From: Symmetrospora coprosmae
Lineage: Eukaryota > Basidiomycota > Cystobasidiomycetes > Symmetrosporaceae
Assembly (NCBI GenBank): GCA_008802785.1
Contig: VUYT01000015.1
Span: forward strand, 62,001 to 126,000
Direction of reading: 5' to 3'
DNA length: 64,000 nucleotides
Part shown: positions 1-12,126 of the stretch, piece after piece
Layout: every line of letters starts with the position of its first letter
How positions within the stretch are numbered: the first letter of the stretch is position 1
Translations under genes and position numbers: made by a program
Notes under the pieces: generated by a model
What the model was told of the DNA's origin: nothing
The model's database searches: none
Seen by the model: only the letters and a program-made list of their open reading frames with translations

Positions 1-364
1 AGTTGCAGCCTGAACTTTTGCAAACATCAGCTGCCTTCTCGGCTTCGCCAGCGGCGTACAAGCGCATGGCTCGTATGCAGTGGCCAGTCTCCGCGCATTG
101 CTCGCGCTGACCGAATCAGATAGCCGTTGTAATACGGGCCCAGCTGAGCGGCCCACCGCCTGGTAGGACTGCGTCTCATGGCCTGTCATCAACTTAGAAT
201 GTGTAGTGACGGAGTCGCAGGTCATAGGCGTAGACAGACACTTCAACGCCAACCTGACATCTACTCCCGTCTGTTGAGCGCTAGTCCTGGCCTGCATAGA
301 CAATCCGGGCACTGCTCGCCTCACTGATCCGTTCCGACTGGTTCTCGACATTGAGCTTCACGAC
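1..364. other. Left-edge stretch without a recognised gene
   Basis: No convincing coding region was found. On the minus strand a frame of about 50 codons begins near 170 and closes near 35, but it matches no family I know and shows no splice logic. The stretch most likely holds the 5' leader or promoter of the NIF3-like gene that follows, and possibly missed 5' exons of it, because that protein lacks a recognisable family N-terminus. Confidence 0.4.
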
Positions 365-1388
365 ATGGCCGTACGACATTCTGAGCTCTATCGCTTCTTC
401 AGTCACATCTGTCCGAATGAGGAGCTTCTCTATCACTCGCCGCTCCCGCTTTCACGACCCTACCACCCGTCTCGAACCGGCTTTGCGGCACACGTCCTGA
501 TCCTATCCCTGACGCCCACGGAAGGCGTCTATGATGCGCTTGCGGCGGCTTCCGAACGAGGGCAGCGCTCGTGTGTTTTTCTCCATCGCCCTTTCCGCCT
601 TGACCGGCGGCGCGTTCCGGTTCGTGCACTCGAGGTGCCCACGCGTGGAGAAGCCGGAGCGCTCTGTCATCAAGGCTCATATGTACTCCAACTGCCACTC
701 TCCCTCTTCACGCTCTTGTGCTGCTCGCGCAAACTCCTCGCAGCACGGCACACTCGTTCTCAAATCGCATACATCGTTCGACGAGGTCCTTACTACCGGC
801 TGGAGCGAGGCTTTTGCAGATGCGATTGGTGTCAGGCAGGATGGCAGGGTCTGTCTAGCGGGTTACAAGAACAACCCGGATAGGAGGATTGGCCTGCTCG
901 GTCGAATGCGAGTACCGGCGCTCGCGGAGACGTATGCCGAACGGATCTCTCAGGCCTTCGGAGGTCACGATGCCATCCTCCTGCCCGAGAGTGGCACAGA
1001 GGATGAAGCGACAGAGGCGCAATCAGCACACGACACGCTTGTTGACGTGCTAGTGAGTCTGAATGCCTTCACCCCGGAAGTCCTGACAAGGGTGGTCAGC
1101 GAGGTGGAAACCCTGGGATCGTCGGCCTCCCGCACGATTGCAGTAACAGGCGCGATAAGGGAGCCGGGCATGGAGGAAGCTCGCAGGCTCGGACTGAGCG
1201 TCGCAGCCGTAGGTCACAAGCGATGCGAGGACTGGGGGATACGGTACCTCATCGAGCGGGCAAAGGCGAGGTACCCGTCAATGCAGGTTCAGTGGGTGGA
1301 CGAGGAGGAGTTGCCGCCGCCGCCGAAGCCTGCGAAGAGTGTACCTGTAGAAGCGGTAGTTGATGCGCCTCCAAAGCAAGCAGCATGA
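365..1388 (+). CDS. NIF3-like (DUF34) family protein
   Basis: Exons 365-634 and 744-1388 join in phase 0 to give 304 residues. The NIF3/DUF34 family is a conserved putative metal-binding fold of poorly defined biochemical role. Family-like blocks are LTPTEGVYDALAAASERG followed by VFLHRPF (the usual helix and histidine-bearing strand), LVLKSHTSFDEVLTTGW just after the intron, and a C-terminal ITG-type strand ending in VGHKRCEDWGIRYL, the conserved GH..E motif. The donor is GTGCCC, weaker than others in this window, but joining there restores the family sequence exactly. The first ~45 residues do not resemble the usual N-terminus, so the true start may lie in an upstream exon. The next gene begins about 200 bp downstream on the same strand. 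Family assignment comes from remembered motifs. Confidence 0.62.
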
Positions 1389-1594
1389 GCGACGCCTGCA
1401 TCGGATGCGTGAGCCTCGAGATGCCGAAATGTCGGCAACAACTGTTCCGTTCGGCGGACCTCCGTCGTTCCCATCGATCACCACCCGGACGACCCGCTGC
1501 ACGCGCTTTCGTGACTTGCGAAGCATCGCCTCTGTCGCGCACTCTGCCGCTTGCCTCAGTGCCAAAACCGCACCTTCCTACGCTCGTCGCAGCC

Positions 1595-3655
1595 ATGTCT
1601 GCGGGCTACTTCATCTACGCCGGCTTCAAGCCATGTCTCAAGGTGCGCCCTGGGCTTGGCCAGAGCTAGTCTTCGCGCCTCCGTTCCTGAGCAGAGGATC
1701 TCCGGAAGAGACAAGTCGCCCAGTAACTGACTCCCGCTTTCGTACTCGCACAGATGATGCTGACCATAGGTGCGACTTGCGAGCCCTTTCGGAATCTCCC
1801 AAGCTGCCAAGCTGACTGGTGGCGAACTGATACTTCGGCTTAAACTTCCTGCATTAAACAAACACCTACCCCTGACCACTCCTCTGCCTCTCCGATGTCA
1901 TACGCTCTTTCTGGTATCCTATCGACCCGCTCACAGGAGCAGGATATGGCCTGTCGAAGAGCGGACGCTTCCCTCCCGCCGCGTCGAAGGGTCTCTCGCA
2001 GCTCACAATCTATGTCGCCCTCCCCTCCCTTCTCTTTTCAACCATTGTTATGGCCTTCAACTCGTCCAACGCGGGGAACATCGGCCCTCTCTTGATGATA
2101 GCTATCGTCTACTCCTTCATCGGCCTGGCATTCAGCCTGATCATCGCGGAGCTTTTCTATATCCCGAGCGACTTCAAATGGGGCTTCCTTGTGCTGGGAT
2201 GGGCCTCAAATTGGGGCAACCTCTCGGCATCAATCTTGGAGACTGTAGCCAAGCAGCCTCCCTTTGGAGGTCTAAATGATCGAGATCTGGGTATCGCATG
2301 TGCGTCCGCTCTCACGGCTGGCGCCTGCAGCGATCCGGACGAATCTGCTGAAACGCTTGTCGATGATAGACTCTTCAATATTTGTCCTTGTTCTGCAGGT
2401 CAGCTTCTACGGAACTGGCCTGTACAAGGTTTGCGGGTGGGACTTCCGAGCCGATACCAGCGAGGAGGCGCAAGACAGAAGGGGAATCGGAGCTCGTCTC
2501 AAGCAACGCAGGGATCAGATCCAAAAGCTGGTACGCAGAAAGCCGCGGCGGTCCGAGCCGCCTTCAACGCCCGAAATCACCTGCGAAGCCGATATGGAGG
2601 CAGCGCCACGCATGCCAATCAAGGAGACGGATGACGGGATAAGCCTTGCGCCCATGGGCTCGCCAAACGAAGACACCATGTCGAAGGACAAACACCTGGG
2701 TACAAAGTCGGATTCGGGTATGACTCCCGTGACTCGCGCCAAATCTCCTGCCTATCCGACACCACCAGTCAAGACACCCTGGTACAAGATTGTCCTGCGC
2801 GCGTTGAATGCCTGCGTGTCGCCCGTATCCATCGTCATCCCTATAGCCATCACAGTCGCCCTCGTCAACCCGCTCAAAGCGCTGTTTGTCCCGGTCGCCG
2901 GCTGGTCGGACAATCGAATCCATAGCGCTCCGGACCATGCACCACCGCTGTCCTTCCTTTACGAGGTGAGAACAGTTCGCCGGAGTGTCGTCTCCCCATG
3001 AGCTCAACAGTTCCCCGCGACTACAGTTCGCAGTCTTTCTGGGAGGCATGGCCATTCCTGCTGGTCTGATCCAGCTAGGGTCGAGCTTTGCGCGCATCCA
3101 GTTTTCGCGTCCTCTATCGGAGCTGCCGCTAGCCGCAATAGGCGCCTCAGTGCTCGCCAAATACGCCCTCAGACCAGTTGTGGGCATCTTCATCGTCAAA
3201 GGTCTGCAGAAGGGGACGAGCATGTTCCCGGTGGAGGATAAGAGTGGGTGACACGTGTGTCGTCCGTTCTCCAGGGGTGTGGCTGACTCGCACGCTCCCT
3301 GTTCAGTGCTGTCATTCACAGTCTTCCTGATGTCTGGGACACCTTCGTCCGCGTCCCAGTCAGTCGCGACCATGCTGTTTTGTCCGGAGGGGAAAAGCCC
3401 AGACACTCTTGCAGCTTTCCTAGGGGCGCAGTGTGAGTGGACATGGCGCACTCCCCCGGAGGAGCCTCCTTCAAAGGCTAATCGAGGAGATATCTTGTAC
3501 ACGTCCGTTGTGCTCTCAACAGATGCTTTCCTCCTTATCGGATCGTCGTGAGTGGAGCTTCGTCCCTGTGCCTGACGTGCCTGGACCTGGGCTGACGCCA
3601 GCCCCACTGAATCACCAGCGCACAGACTGCAATCTCATTATGGCTTGTATCGTGA
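1595..3655 (+). CDS. PIN-like membrane transporter (auxin efflux carrier family)
   Basis: Eight exons: 1595-1642, 1754-1769, 1937-2299, 2370-2965, 3027-3243, 3307-3432, 3523-3547, 3619-3655. They splice in frame to 475 residues. The product is a polytopic membrane protein of the Mem_trans/PIN-like family, whose fungal members sit in the ER or plasma membrane and whose substrates are mostly unknown. N-terminal helices include GAGYGLSKSGRFPPAASKG and YVALPSLLFSTIV, then SNWGNLSASILETVAKQPPF, which is typical of fungal members. A hydrophilic loop of roughly 150 residues rich in S, T, P and K follows (about 2440-2780), then the C-terminal helices. Exon 2 is only 16 nt and exon 7 only 25 nt, but both are needed to keep the family sequence continuous. 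An upstream in-frame extension exists, so the start could be further 5'. Confidence 0.8.
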
Positions 3656-4144
3656 AGTGCAGAGTAGTATGCATATCCTGTTTAGCCTTGTAAAAGCAGT
3701 CGTCCATTCTGCGAACGTGTCCCCCATTGCGACCGCGAGCGACGTCACGTGGGCGCAACAAGTCCGTCATGCGTGGGCTCCCCCGGACCCGAGCTGTTGC
3801 AGCGGAGTTCCGCAGAGCCTGCGAGTAACGCGAACCAAAGCCAGTGTGTCACAGTGTCGTCTTCGCTGTCCCAGTCTCCCTTTCAACCTGGCCTCGTTGC
3901 TTGAACGGTCCGAGCTTGAAAAGCCCTGCCCTCGAGCCTCTCTTGACGTCTAAGCCGGAGACTCGATTGCCATCGGGCCAGTGTTGACGTCAAAATTAGG
4001 TGGAAACGGCCCCCAGGGGCACTGCGGGCCTTCGCAGGGGCTGGGCGGAACTTGGAGGCTGTTTCCAGCTTGAACTCGCAGCTCTCTTCCGCTCTCCCCA
4101 GCGTATTTTCAGAACACGCATACCGAAATCATATCTACTTCATC
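3656..4144. other. Intergenic stretch, no gene seen
   Basis: This 489-bp spacer lies between the transporter stop and the HAM1-like start. Frames here are short and unlike any family. It should contain the terminator of the first gene and the promoter of the second. No unusual repeat was seen. Confidence 0.5.
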
Positions 4145-7100
4145 ATGTCTCTTCCCAAGGTGGGTCCTGTCCTCGCTTGCTCGCCTGCTTGCTCTTTGGT
4201 CTCGTCTGTCGATCCGGCGCACGCGGCGATGCTGATCCCCCGCATTTCCTGCCCTGCCCTGTCCTGCCTGCGCCTGCGCCTGCGATTGCGCCTGCGCCTG
4301 CCCTCGCTGCGCATCGATGCATTGCACTACGCACACGCACACACAGCTTCACCAGGACATCTCGGAGCACCCGAGTACGTTCATGCATGCACTTTGCCGC
4401 CGCCAGGCCCAGGTCCCCGGTCCAGCTGGCTGACGTCAACGCTTTTGACCTCGCTCTGTGCGCTTTTGATCTCGTCCTGCAGGCAAGAATGCCATCACGG
4501 CACCAAGCGATCCAAGGACGAAAGAGGCCGACATCGACAGGAAGATGGTTGGTGATGACAGTGCAGTGCTGTGATGGTTCTTGCGTTGACGCTCTTCGTC
4601 TTTCCCCGTCCAACAGCGCCTCTATGGCATTGTCCAGGGCTTCCGCCAGGTCAGTCCGCCCTGTGCCTGCCCCAGCAGAGCAAAAATACGTCATTGCGGA
4701 CGTTTTTGCCGAGAGTTGAGCTGAATCCGCTTTTGATACAACTTCTCAGGGCAAGCTCCCTTCGAACGCACAGATTGAGGAGACCCTCGACTACTTCGTG
4801 ACCCACGCACCTTTCGACACCAACAAGCTCTCGCGAGAGGGCCAGGAGCTCATTGAGGGCTTCCGCAAGGTCGTCAAGGACGCTAAGGAGATCATCCAGG
4901 TCAAGAACCAGGACGAGCTTTTCCAGAACTTCATCTGGAGTGGGTCGCTATCACAGATGTCCGAGTTCTAGGCACGAGCAGGTCTGACACTAGCACCCCT
5001 CCCCACAGACACAAGCAAGTTCGACACTCAGGGTCACGCCCAGAACATCAAGAGTGTCGGTGCGCCCGTCTCGAAGGAGCATGCGCAAGAGGAAGGCAAC
5101 CAGGCCGTCGAGAACCTGAAGGTTCTCGCCAAGCTCATCTTTACCAACTCCGAGGTCCGAAAGCTCCTCTCCGACGTTACCGTCCTTGGCCGTGATGTTG
5201 TTGCCGACGCTGCCGTCAAAGCTGCCGAAGTCGCTCGCCCCAACGAGGAGTCGCTCCGCAACGCAGACGAGGCTGGACCTGACAGCCAGTGGATCGCACC
5301 TGACGGATCCAGTGAGTGCCTGCATGCTGCTGCAACGTCTCTTCTCGCTAAATATGTCTCCTCCTCCTTTGCAGAGCGCGGACCTAACGAGTCTGTCCCT
5401 GACACTGGCCTTGCCGAGAAGCGCGACCAGGCTCAGCAGAAGAAGCAGGAGTTCCAGCAGCAGAAGGAGGAGGCCAAATCCGAGGTCGCCAACAAGGGCC
5501 GACAGGAGGCCGAGGACCAGAAGCGCCGCACTGAGCAGCGCAGCAACGAGGTCGACCCCAACAACCGAGGCCAGCAGCAGGAGGTTGCCAACCAGGAGGC
5601 CGGCGTCGCAAAGAACAAGGCCAGCAACGTTGCCCAGCAGGCAAAGAGCAGCATCCTCGGCCGTCTCCCTGGAGACCAGAACGAGCAGGCCGACAAGGCA
5701 CGCAACATTAAGAACGAGCAGGTCAACAAGGGCAAGGATTACCTGAAGGAGAAGTTCCCCGAAGAGCGCCGAGACAAGTTCATCTACCGACTCAAGAGTG
5801 GGTGCAGTTGACACGTGTCTGTGGCTGCCTGCCGTTCTGATCTGATGTCCATACCCCTTCTCCACCACACAGAGGTCGTCGTCGAGCAGCAGCAGCACGA
5901 TGACTTCAACCAGGCTGTCGATTTCTTCTTCGACATGGCCGAGAACTACAAGGGCCGAGCCAAGGACGTCACCAACCAGGGTGCCGGCAAGGGCCTCGAC
6001 GTCCGCTCGGACGCCCACTACCAGAACGCCGAGATGGAACTCCGCATCCTCCTCGAGCGCTTCGCCAACAACACTTCGATGCAGCCCATCTTTGACGCTA
6101 TCGACGTCCTCTACACCGACGCACAGAACGACCCTGAGCTGCGCAACTGGTGGCACGAGCTTGGCCAGTACGTCCGACGCGTCCTGCAGGAGACCGGATA
6201 CATCATGGAGGACCAGTGCAATGAGGACGGCAAGCGCATCCAGAAGTCTGGCGAGAAATTCTGGAACGAGCGATACCGCGCCCACCGAGAGGAGCTCGTA
6301 GGCCCACTTTCGCTTCCGTTCGCCACTATCGACTGGTACTGATCACGCCTCGCCCACCCTAACAGTTCAACTCTATCGAGGAGTTCTTCCTTGCCTACAA
6401 CGAGGACCCGCTCAACAAGAAGCTCGGTGTTGACATCAAGCAGCTCATCAAGGACCTTGCCCTTGACGGCGACGGAAACCTCAAGTACAAGCCTCACCTC
6501 ATCAACGACCTGCGCCACGTCATTATCCCCGCTGTCGCAACGCAGATCGGCTACCTGCCCATCCCCCGAGCAGAGTACACCGACAACCAGTTCGACATTG
6601 TCATCGAGAACCTCAACGTCGAGGTCTCGAACCTGCTGCCCAATCTCATCGAGATTGAGAACAGGAACTATTTCAAGCTGTCTCCTTACGGGTCGATGGG
6701 CGACCACCAGGAACATGCTTTTACTCTTGGCTTCAGCCAGGTCCAGGCCGATCTGCGAGATGTCGCGTTCTACTTCAAGAAGAAGAGCGGATTCCCAAAA
6801 CTCCAGGACTCGGGTATCGCCGATGTCATCATCGCCGGCGAGGGCATCAGCGGAAAGATCGCCCTCCAGACCACTCCCTCCAAGAGCTCCATCTTCCGCG
6901 TCGCCGATGTCAAGATTGACATTCACGACCTCAAGTTCAAGATCCGCGACTCCAAGCACAACTTCCTATACAACACCCTCCGCCACACCGCTACCGGCAT
7001 CATCAAGAAGTCGGTCGCCACCGCCGTCCAGGTCGCCATCAGGCAGGCACTCGTCCAGCTCGACCAGCAGCTCACCGACATCCGTGACGCGTCCGAGCAG

Positions 7101-7547
7101 GGCTACAAGTCCGAGGACAGCAACCGACTCGACTCTGTCCGACAGCGCCTCGCCGAGAAGAAGCGCAAGACGGACGAGAAGAAGGAGAAGGCGAAGGAGA
7201 CTGCCGACAAGCGCAACTCGCAGTTCAAGGTCGTCACGAGGAGGGAGGACGAACTCGTGAACTGTAAGTATATCACCCAATGAGATTAGAATAGCGACCG
7301 ATTGCTGACGCGAGCCTTCCGCTTCACAGGGGAGAGCAAGTCGTCATACGTCGGGAAGCAGGGCACAATGAAGGAGCATGCCCAAGCAGGTGATGCTGGT
7401 GGTTGGAAATCGTGAGTCTGCCTCCTTTTCGCTGCAAACCTCTGCGCAAGCTGACAGCGGCTATTACCCAGGCCCGTGTTCGACGTCACGCACACCAGCC
7501 CGACGATGAACAAGGACATCGTGAACCAGAACATCAAGCACGTATAG
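4145..7547 (+). CDS. HAM1-like protein (HAM1_N/HAM1_C, BPI-like fold)
   Basis: Ten exons: 4145-4163, 4483-4547, 4617-4649, 4750-4939, 5009-5311, 5375-5797, 5873-6297, 6366-7263, 7330-7411, 7472-7547; 837 residues in frame. Fungal HAM1-like proteins have a helical N-terminal domain and a C-terminal domain related to lipid-binding BPI/TULIP folds; roles in hyphal fusion or mating have been proposed. Seen here: an N-terminal helical domain (residues ~1-200), an extremely charged Gln/Lys/Glu/Asn helix-rich segment (~204-344), a second helical domain, and a beta-rich C-terminal part beginning around VIIPAVATQIGYLPIPRAEY. The tail is basic and coiled-coil-like. The first exon is the weakest part: the best donor by sequence (GTGGGT at 4160) breaks the frame, while GTCCTG at 4164 keeps it, so a hidden microexon inside the 319-nt intron is possible. 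Confidence 0.8.
4262..4303. repeat. CTGCGC-type tandem repeat in first intron of HAM1-like gene
   Basis: Imperfect CTGCGC/ATTGCGC hexamer repeats run through this short tract inside the longest intron of the HAM1-like gene. It is non-coding on either strand under the chosen model. Nothing shows a function. It may simply be replication slippage in GC-rich sequence. Confidence 0.6.
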
Positions 7548-7850
7548 AAGCGTGAAGAGCAATCTCCCCGGCCCTCGCATGTAGGGCTTTCGACGCTACC
7601 CTCAGATGTCGATTCCCCGCTCAGCCCGTTCGGTACCGATATCCCCATCCAGAAGTCGTGTAACCTTCCTGACAGATGTAGAGCAGAGAGCATGCGCATC
7701 TCCCTCCACTTCCATATGACTTGAAACCGTAATGAATGAATGACCTCGACGCCCGTGTGCCTGAACTTGTCCTCGCCTTGCTCCTTGCATCTCTGTGTTC
7801 TTGCCTACTCACTTTACGAGGCGCACACCGAACCTCACCAGCTCGCAACA
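7548..7850. other. Intergenic spacer between HAM1-like and importin genes
   Basis: About 300 bp hold the 3' end of the HAM1-like transcript and the leader of the importin gene. Pyrimidine-rich sequence (for example around 7760-7800) lies just before the importin ATG, which is common near basidiomycete transcription starts. No coding region was seen. Confidence 0.5.
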
Positions 7851-10800
7851 ATGTCGACCAGCTGGCATGCGCGCATCCAGAACCAGATGCTCGACGTGCT
7901 GAACCCGGAGGCCGCGCAGTACCGCGAGGTCCACCCGACCGAAGCCCTCACGCTTTCCCTGGAGGAGCAGCCCAGCTCGACCCTCGTGGCTCTGACCGAG
8001 CTGGCGCAGCTTGGAGAGATGTCTGCTGTGGGTCTACACACCGTCGCAATGGGCTGCAGATTCCTGCTGCTGCTCTTGCATCGATGCAGCTGTCGCCCCT
8101 GCATGAATGACAGGGCCCGAGTCGCGCTGACGTTCGCCAGCCTGTCCTTCCCTACTCCTATGTCACATCCTCGTCCGGCCCACAGCTCCGCACTCTGTCC
8201 CTTGTCCTCCTGAGGCGCTACATCGTGCGCACTGCTCCAGACCACGAAGCGACCCAGTGAGTACGCTGCATGTGTGTGGGCTTGTGTGGCGCAGGGAACG
8301 CGTTCACCTGTCACTCCTATGAAGGAGCCACGAAACAGCGACTGATAAGGTCGCCCTACGTAACGCATCACTCGTACAGGATATGGGACATTATCCCGGT
8401 CGCTACTCAAAAGCGCGTGCAGGATGGCCTTCTCGCGTGTTTGGCGTCCCCACGCGAGGACCAGTCAGATGAAGAGCGCAATAATATCTGCAAGACTGCC
8501 AGCTACGTTGCCGAAGTGAACAAGGAACGGGGTCGTACGTTGTCTTCTCACGCGCACATTGGCCTCGAAGTCTTCCGCTGACGCTAGCTACCTACCCACC
8601 TCCGGATCGCGCGCTGGACGCGCAAAGACGGATGGCCAGAACTTGAGACCTGCGTGCTACAGCTCCTTTCGCCCGGCGCACCTTCGTCAGACCACCAGCT
8701 CTTCTACAAGTTCGTATTTGAGTACCCGATGCTCCTGGCCGACACCGACACTTCGGAGGTGGTCGCGAGCATGCGATACGGGCTGGCCAAGCGATCAGAC
8801 GCCGATCGCGCACTGGTGGTGCAGGCTATCAAAGCCTCAGTGGCCCTTCTCGAGACAGATGACCGGGCTACAGCTTTCAGCGAACTTGTGCCTGCCATCC
8901 TGGATGTAGGTGGCCCTGGCTATGAGCCACAAGCCGACACTGACAGGTCCGCTCTGCAGGTCTTTCCACGTCTGGTTGCAGCTCAGGAGCAGGTCCTCCT
9001 CTCCAACGCTCTCTACGCCTTCCTCGAGATCTTCGACGCACCTGAAGTGGAGAGTTCCTTGCTGCCTCACCTCGGCGAGTTCCTGCCCTTCATCCGTCAC
9101 CTTCTCTCACCCGCCACGGGTAGCGACGCAGACGTCAAGAAGAGCTGCCTCGAGTTCTTGGCCAGCTCGGCCGAGATGGCGCCATCTTCCGTGCGGGATC
9201 TCTTGGCAGCAGAGTTCGGCTTGTGTACGAAAACGCTACTCGAGGTGATGGCTGTCATCGCGGGTGATGCGATGGATCCCAAATTCTGGGATGCTGATGT
9301 GGACGACGTGGGTGCCGACGATGATGACTGTCACATCGTAGCTGAAGACACACTCGATCGGATAGTCCAGGCGATCGGCGGCCAAGCCGTCCTGCCGACT
9401 GCTTTCAGCATGATCCCAGAATTGCTCCGACCGGAGAGCGAGTGGAAGCAGCGGTATGCTGCACTCAGCGCCATTGGTACGCTGGCTGAAGGATGTGTAG
9501 AGGAGTACCAAAAGGATGTCCAATCGATCGTCCAGTAAGCGGCAATGTTCCTGCCTGCGCTTGAGTGTTGCGCTGACACCTGGGTCTTTCAAGGCTCGTA
9601 TTGCCAGCACTCGCAGACGACCACCCGCGGGTAGTCTACGCAGCAGTCTACGCAATAGCCGAGCTGTGCACATATCTTGGCGGCACGATACAAGCGGACT
9701 ATGGGGAGGCCATCCTGCCTACGTTCCTAAGCATCCTTTCAAACCGCGAGCTGCCCGCCCGGCTTCTAGCGTATACATGTGCAGCCCTGGTCAACTACAC
9801 GGAGGAACTTTCGCCGCTGCCTGAATCGCTTTCCAAGATCTCCAGCGCGCTGTTCTCGCAGCTCCTTACCATCATAGACACCTACTCCTTCCGGGACGAC
9901 CTGAAGATGCGAGCCATGTCGGCTTTGGCTCAGCTTGCGGCGACCCTCGGCGATAGTCAGAGCCTCAGCTCAGACGTCTATCGCGCCGCCATGTCCACTC
10001 TGCGGAGGTTCATCGATGGCGGCGAAGTGGAGGATGACTTGCGGGCCAGATCGATCGATTGTGCCACCCTCTTGGCTTCTTCTGTTGACAAGGCGAGCGC
10101 AGCTGGAGACTCGAACAGACTCATCACCTCCCTCTTGCATATCCAGCGTGAGTGTCCGGATCCGTAAAGGGCAAAGGGCGCCACTGATTCCGCATCACCC
10201 TGCAGAAACGCACACTGAGGACGATGATCCATGCAAAGCCCAGGTTCTCGTTTCCCTCTCCAGAATGGCCGAGGTGATGGGAGAAGCCTTCCTGCCTTTC
10301 ACCGATGCTATCGTGCCCATCCTCATCCGACAAGCCAGCATTCTGGCGGAGAAGAGCACAGATACCGGGATGAACGATTCGGACACTATCGATGAGAACG
10401 AGAGCCAGGCGGACCCGGACGAGTGGTTGTATACCACTGACTCTGCTGGACACGGTGTCAAAGTACATACCGAGAGCTTGCGGGAGAAGGAGAAGGCTCT
10501 GCAGCTCCTCACTTCCCTCGCGCACTCCCTCGGACCGGGGCTCACAAAGGCCGGCAGCAGCGAGACGACAACAGGAGAGTGGACATCGTACGCCGAGAGT
10601 ATGCTCGAGCTCGCTACAAATATGCTCAGCTACGAGCACAGCAGCGAGATTCGATCAGCCGCAGCTAGCATGCTGCCACCCCTGCTCAGGGGCATTAAGG
10701 ACTCGACGACACAGTACGAGTCGCTGGTCGGCCGTCTATCGAGTTCGATATCACAGCCCCTGCTATCGGCACTGGCCTACGAGCCCGAGGTGGAGCCCCT

Positions 10801-11918
10801 GTCTGCCATGTTCTCTGCGACATCCGAGATCCTCCTCGCCATGCCGGAGCTGTTCTCGCCTAGCGATGCAGAGTCGTTTGTCATTGCCTGCCGGGACCAA
10901 ATCGAAGAGCTCAGGCGGAGCGCGGCGGAAACCCGTCAAGAAAACCCAGACGACCTCGAGTTCAACCTTCGGAACGCCAAATACACGCTAGAATACATGT
11001 CGTCCGCCTTGCGCACCTTCATCCAGGTCACCGGCACAGCTTTCCCTGTCAACGTTCTGTTCGACGTCCTCAACAAGGCGATCCGCGGTCAGCTCGAATT
11101 GCTCGGTGAAAAAGGATGGGCATTGCGCCTCGTTTCCGATCTCATCGAGTTTGCTTCGCCTGCTGCTCTGGCTTGGACTGCTAGCTTCCTCCCGTATGTC
11201 GGGGAGGGCTTGGAAAGCGAGGGTACGTTCCGACATTGTTGAGAGCGCGGCCGCGTGCTGACACACACAATCTGCATTGCAGAAGCCGGCATTCGCCACA
11301 CCTGCTCGTACATCGCTGGTATGGCCGCGCTGAACGAGGAGGGTTTGTACACGTCTTTTTCGCAAGGTGGGTCCCTCGCCTCGCTATCATTAGACAGTCG
11401 GCGGCTAATTCGGTTTTCGCAGCATGCCTGCCTGCCTTGAGGCGAGCTTTACAAGCTGGCTGTCCATCCCCGGCCGAGTCCGCCGAGATTGATGCCTTCG
11501 ACAATGTTGTATCGGCCGGTGAGCGGCCTTGCTGACCCGCCTCCAATCAACGCCATATCTGATCTTCCGACTTCCCCTTGCAGTCGGCAAGATTGTCTCA
11601 CGCGACACGAGCGGCAGGGTCGACCATGTCAACATCCTACCAGCCTGGATCAGGGCCCTTCCCATCCGTCAAGATACCGACGAAATGGAGCCGTGCTACA
11701 CCCTCCTCCTGGACCTGATTGTGCGGGAGCATCCGGCGGTCTCGCCAACCGATCGCGACACCTGCGTCTCGGTTCTTAACACGCTCTCGACCGCTTTGGC
11801 CCACCCGGGTCTGCCAAAGGGTCTCATCGAGCCTCTTCGAGTCGGTCTGCGAGCCTACTTGTTGCGCAGTCCACCGGAGGTGCAGCAGGAGTGGGAGAGG
11901 CGGGTGGCAGCGGCCTGA
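7851..11918 (+). CDS. PSE1: Importin beta-3 (Pse1/Kap121/IPO5-type karyopherin)
   Basis: Ten exons: 7851-8027, 8186-8256, 8380-8531, 8628-8905, 8960-9534, 9594-10147, 10206-11222, 11283-11366, 11423-11518, 11584-11918; 1112 residues, close to the ~1090 usual for the family. The protein carries cargoes such as ribosomal proteins and histones through the nuclear pore and binds Ran-GTP through its N-terminal HEAT repeats. It is HEAT-repeat throughout. Diagnostic stretches are the central PRVVYAAVYAIAELCTYLGG, the block MAEVMGEAFLPFTDAIVPIL and an acidic insert (DENESQADPDEW) that matches the acidic linker of IPO5/Pse1. The 54-nt intron 8906-8959 is a multiple of three without a stop, so an unspliced mRNA would still encode a full protein with 18 extra residues. 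The exon 4 acceptor (AAAG at 8627) is weak. Confidence 0.87.
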
Positions 11919-12126
11919 TAGAGGCTCTCGAGAGAAGCAGTACCATACCCATTGTTCAATAGCACCAGAGACTAGCAGAAGTCTGTCGTAATACAGTAGA
12001 CGGCGTGGAGAGAATGGCCTGGGCTATCCTGCGTGCAACCTTCGGTGGCAACCCTTGCATCTCCGCACAGCGACCGCCGGAGCACGCGTTCACTCTTGCG
12101 CTCACCGTCAGCCAGCAACAGCAGCC

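Noticed and set aside
2564-3607. A 347-codon minus-strand frame opposite the PIN-like transporter
   Set aside because: The + strand exons reconstruct a known membrane family in frame. The minus frame has no family match.
4990-6285. A 431-codon minus-strand frame, rich in Leu and Val, opposite the HAM1-like gene
   Set aside because: It is the antisense of the Gln/Lys/Glu-rich coding exons. It crosses well-supported introns of the + gene and matches no family.
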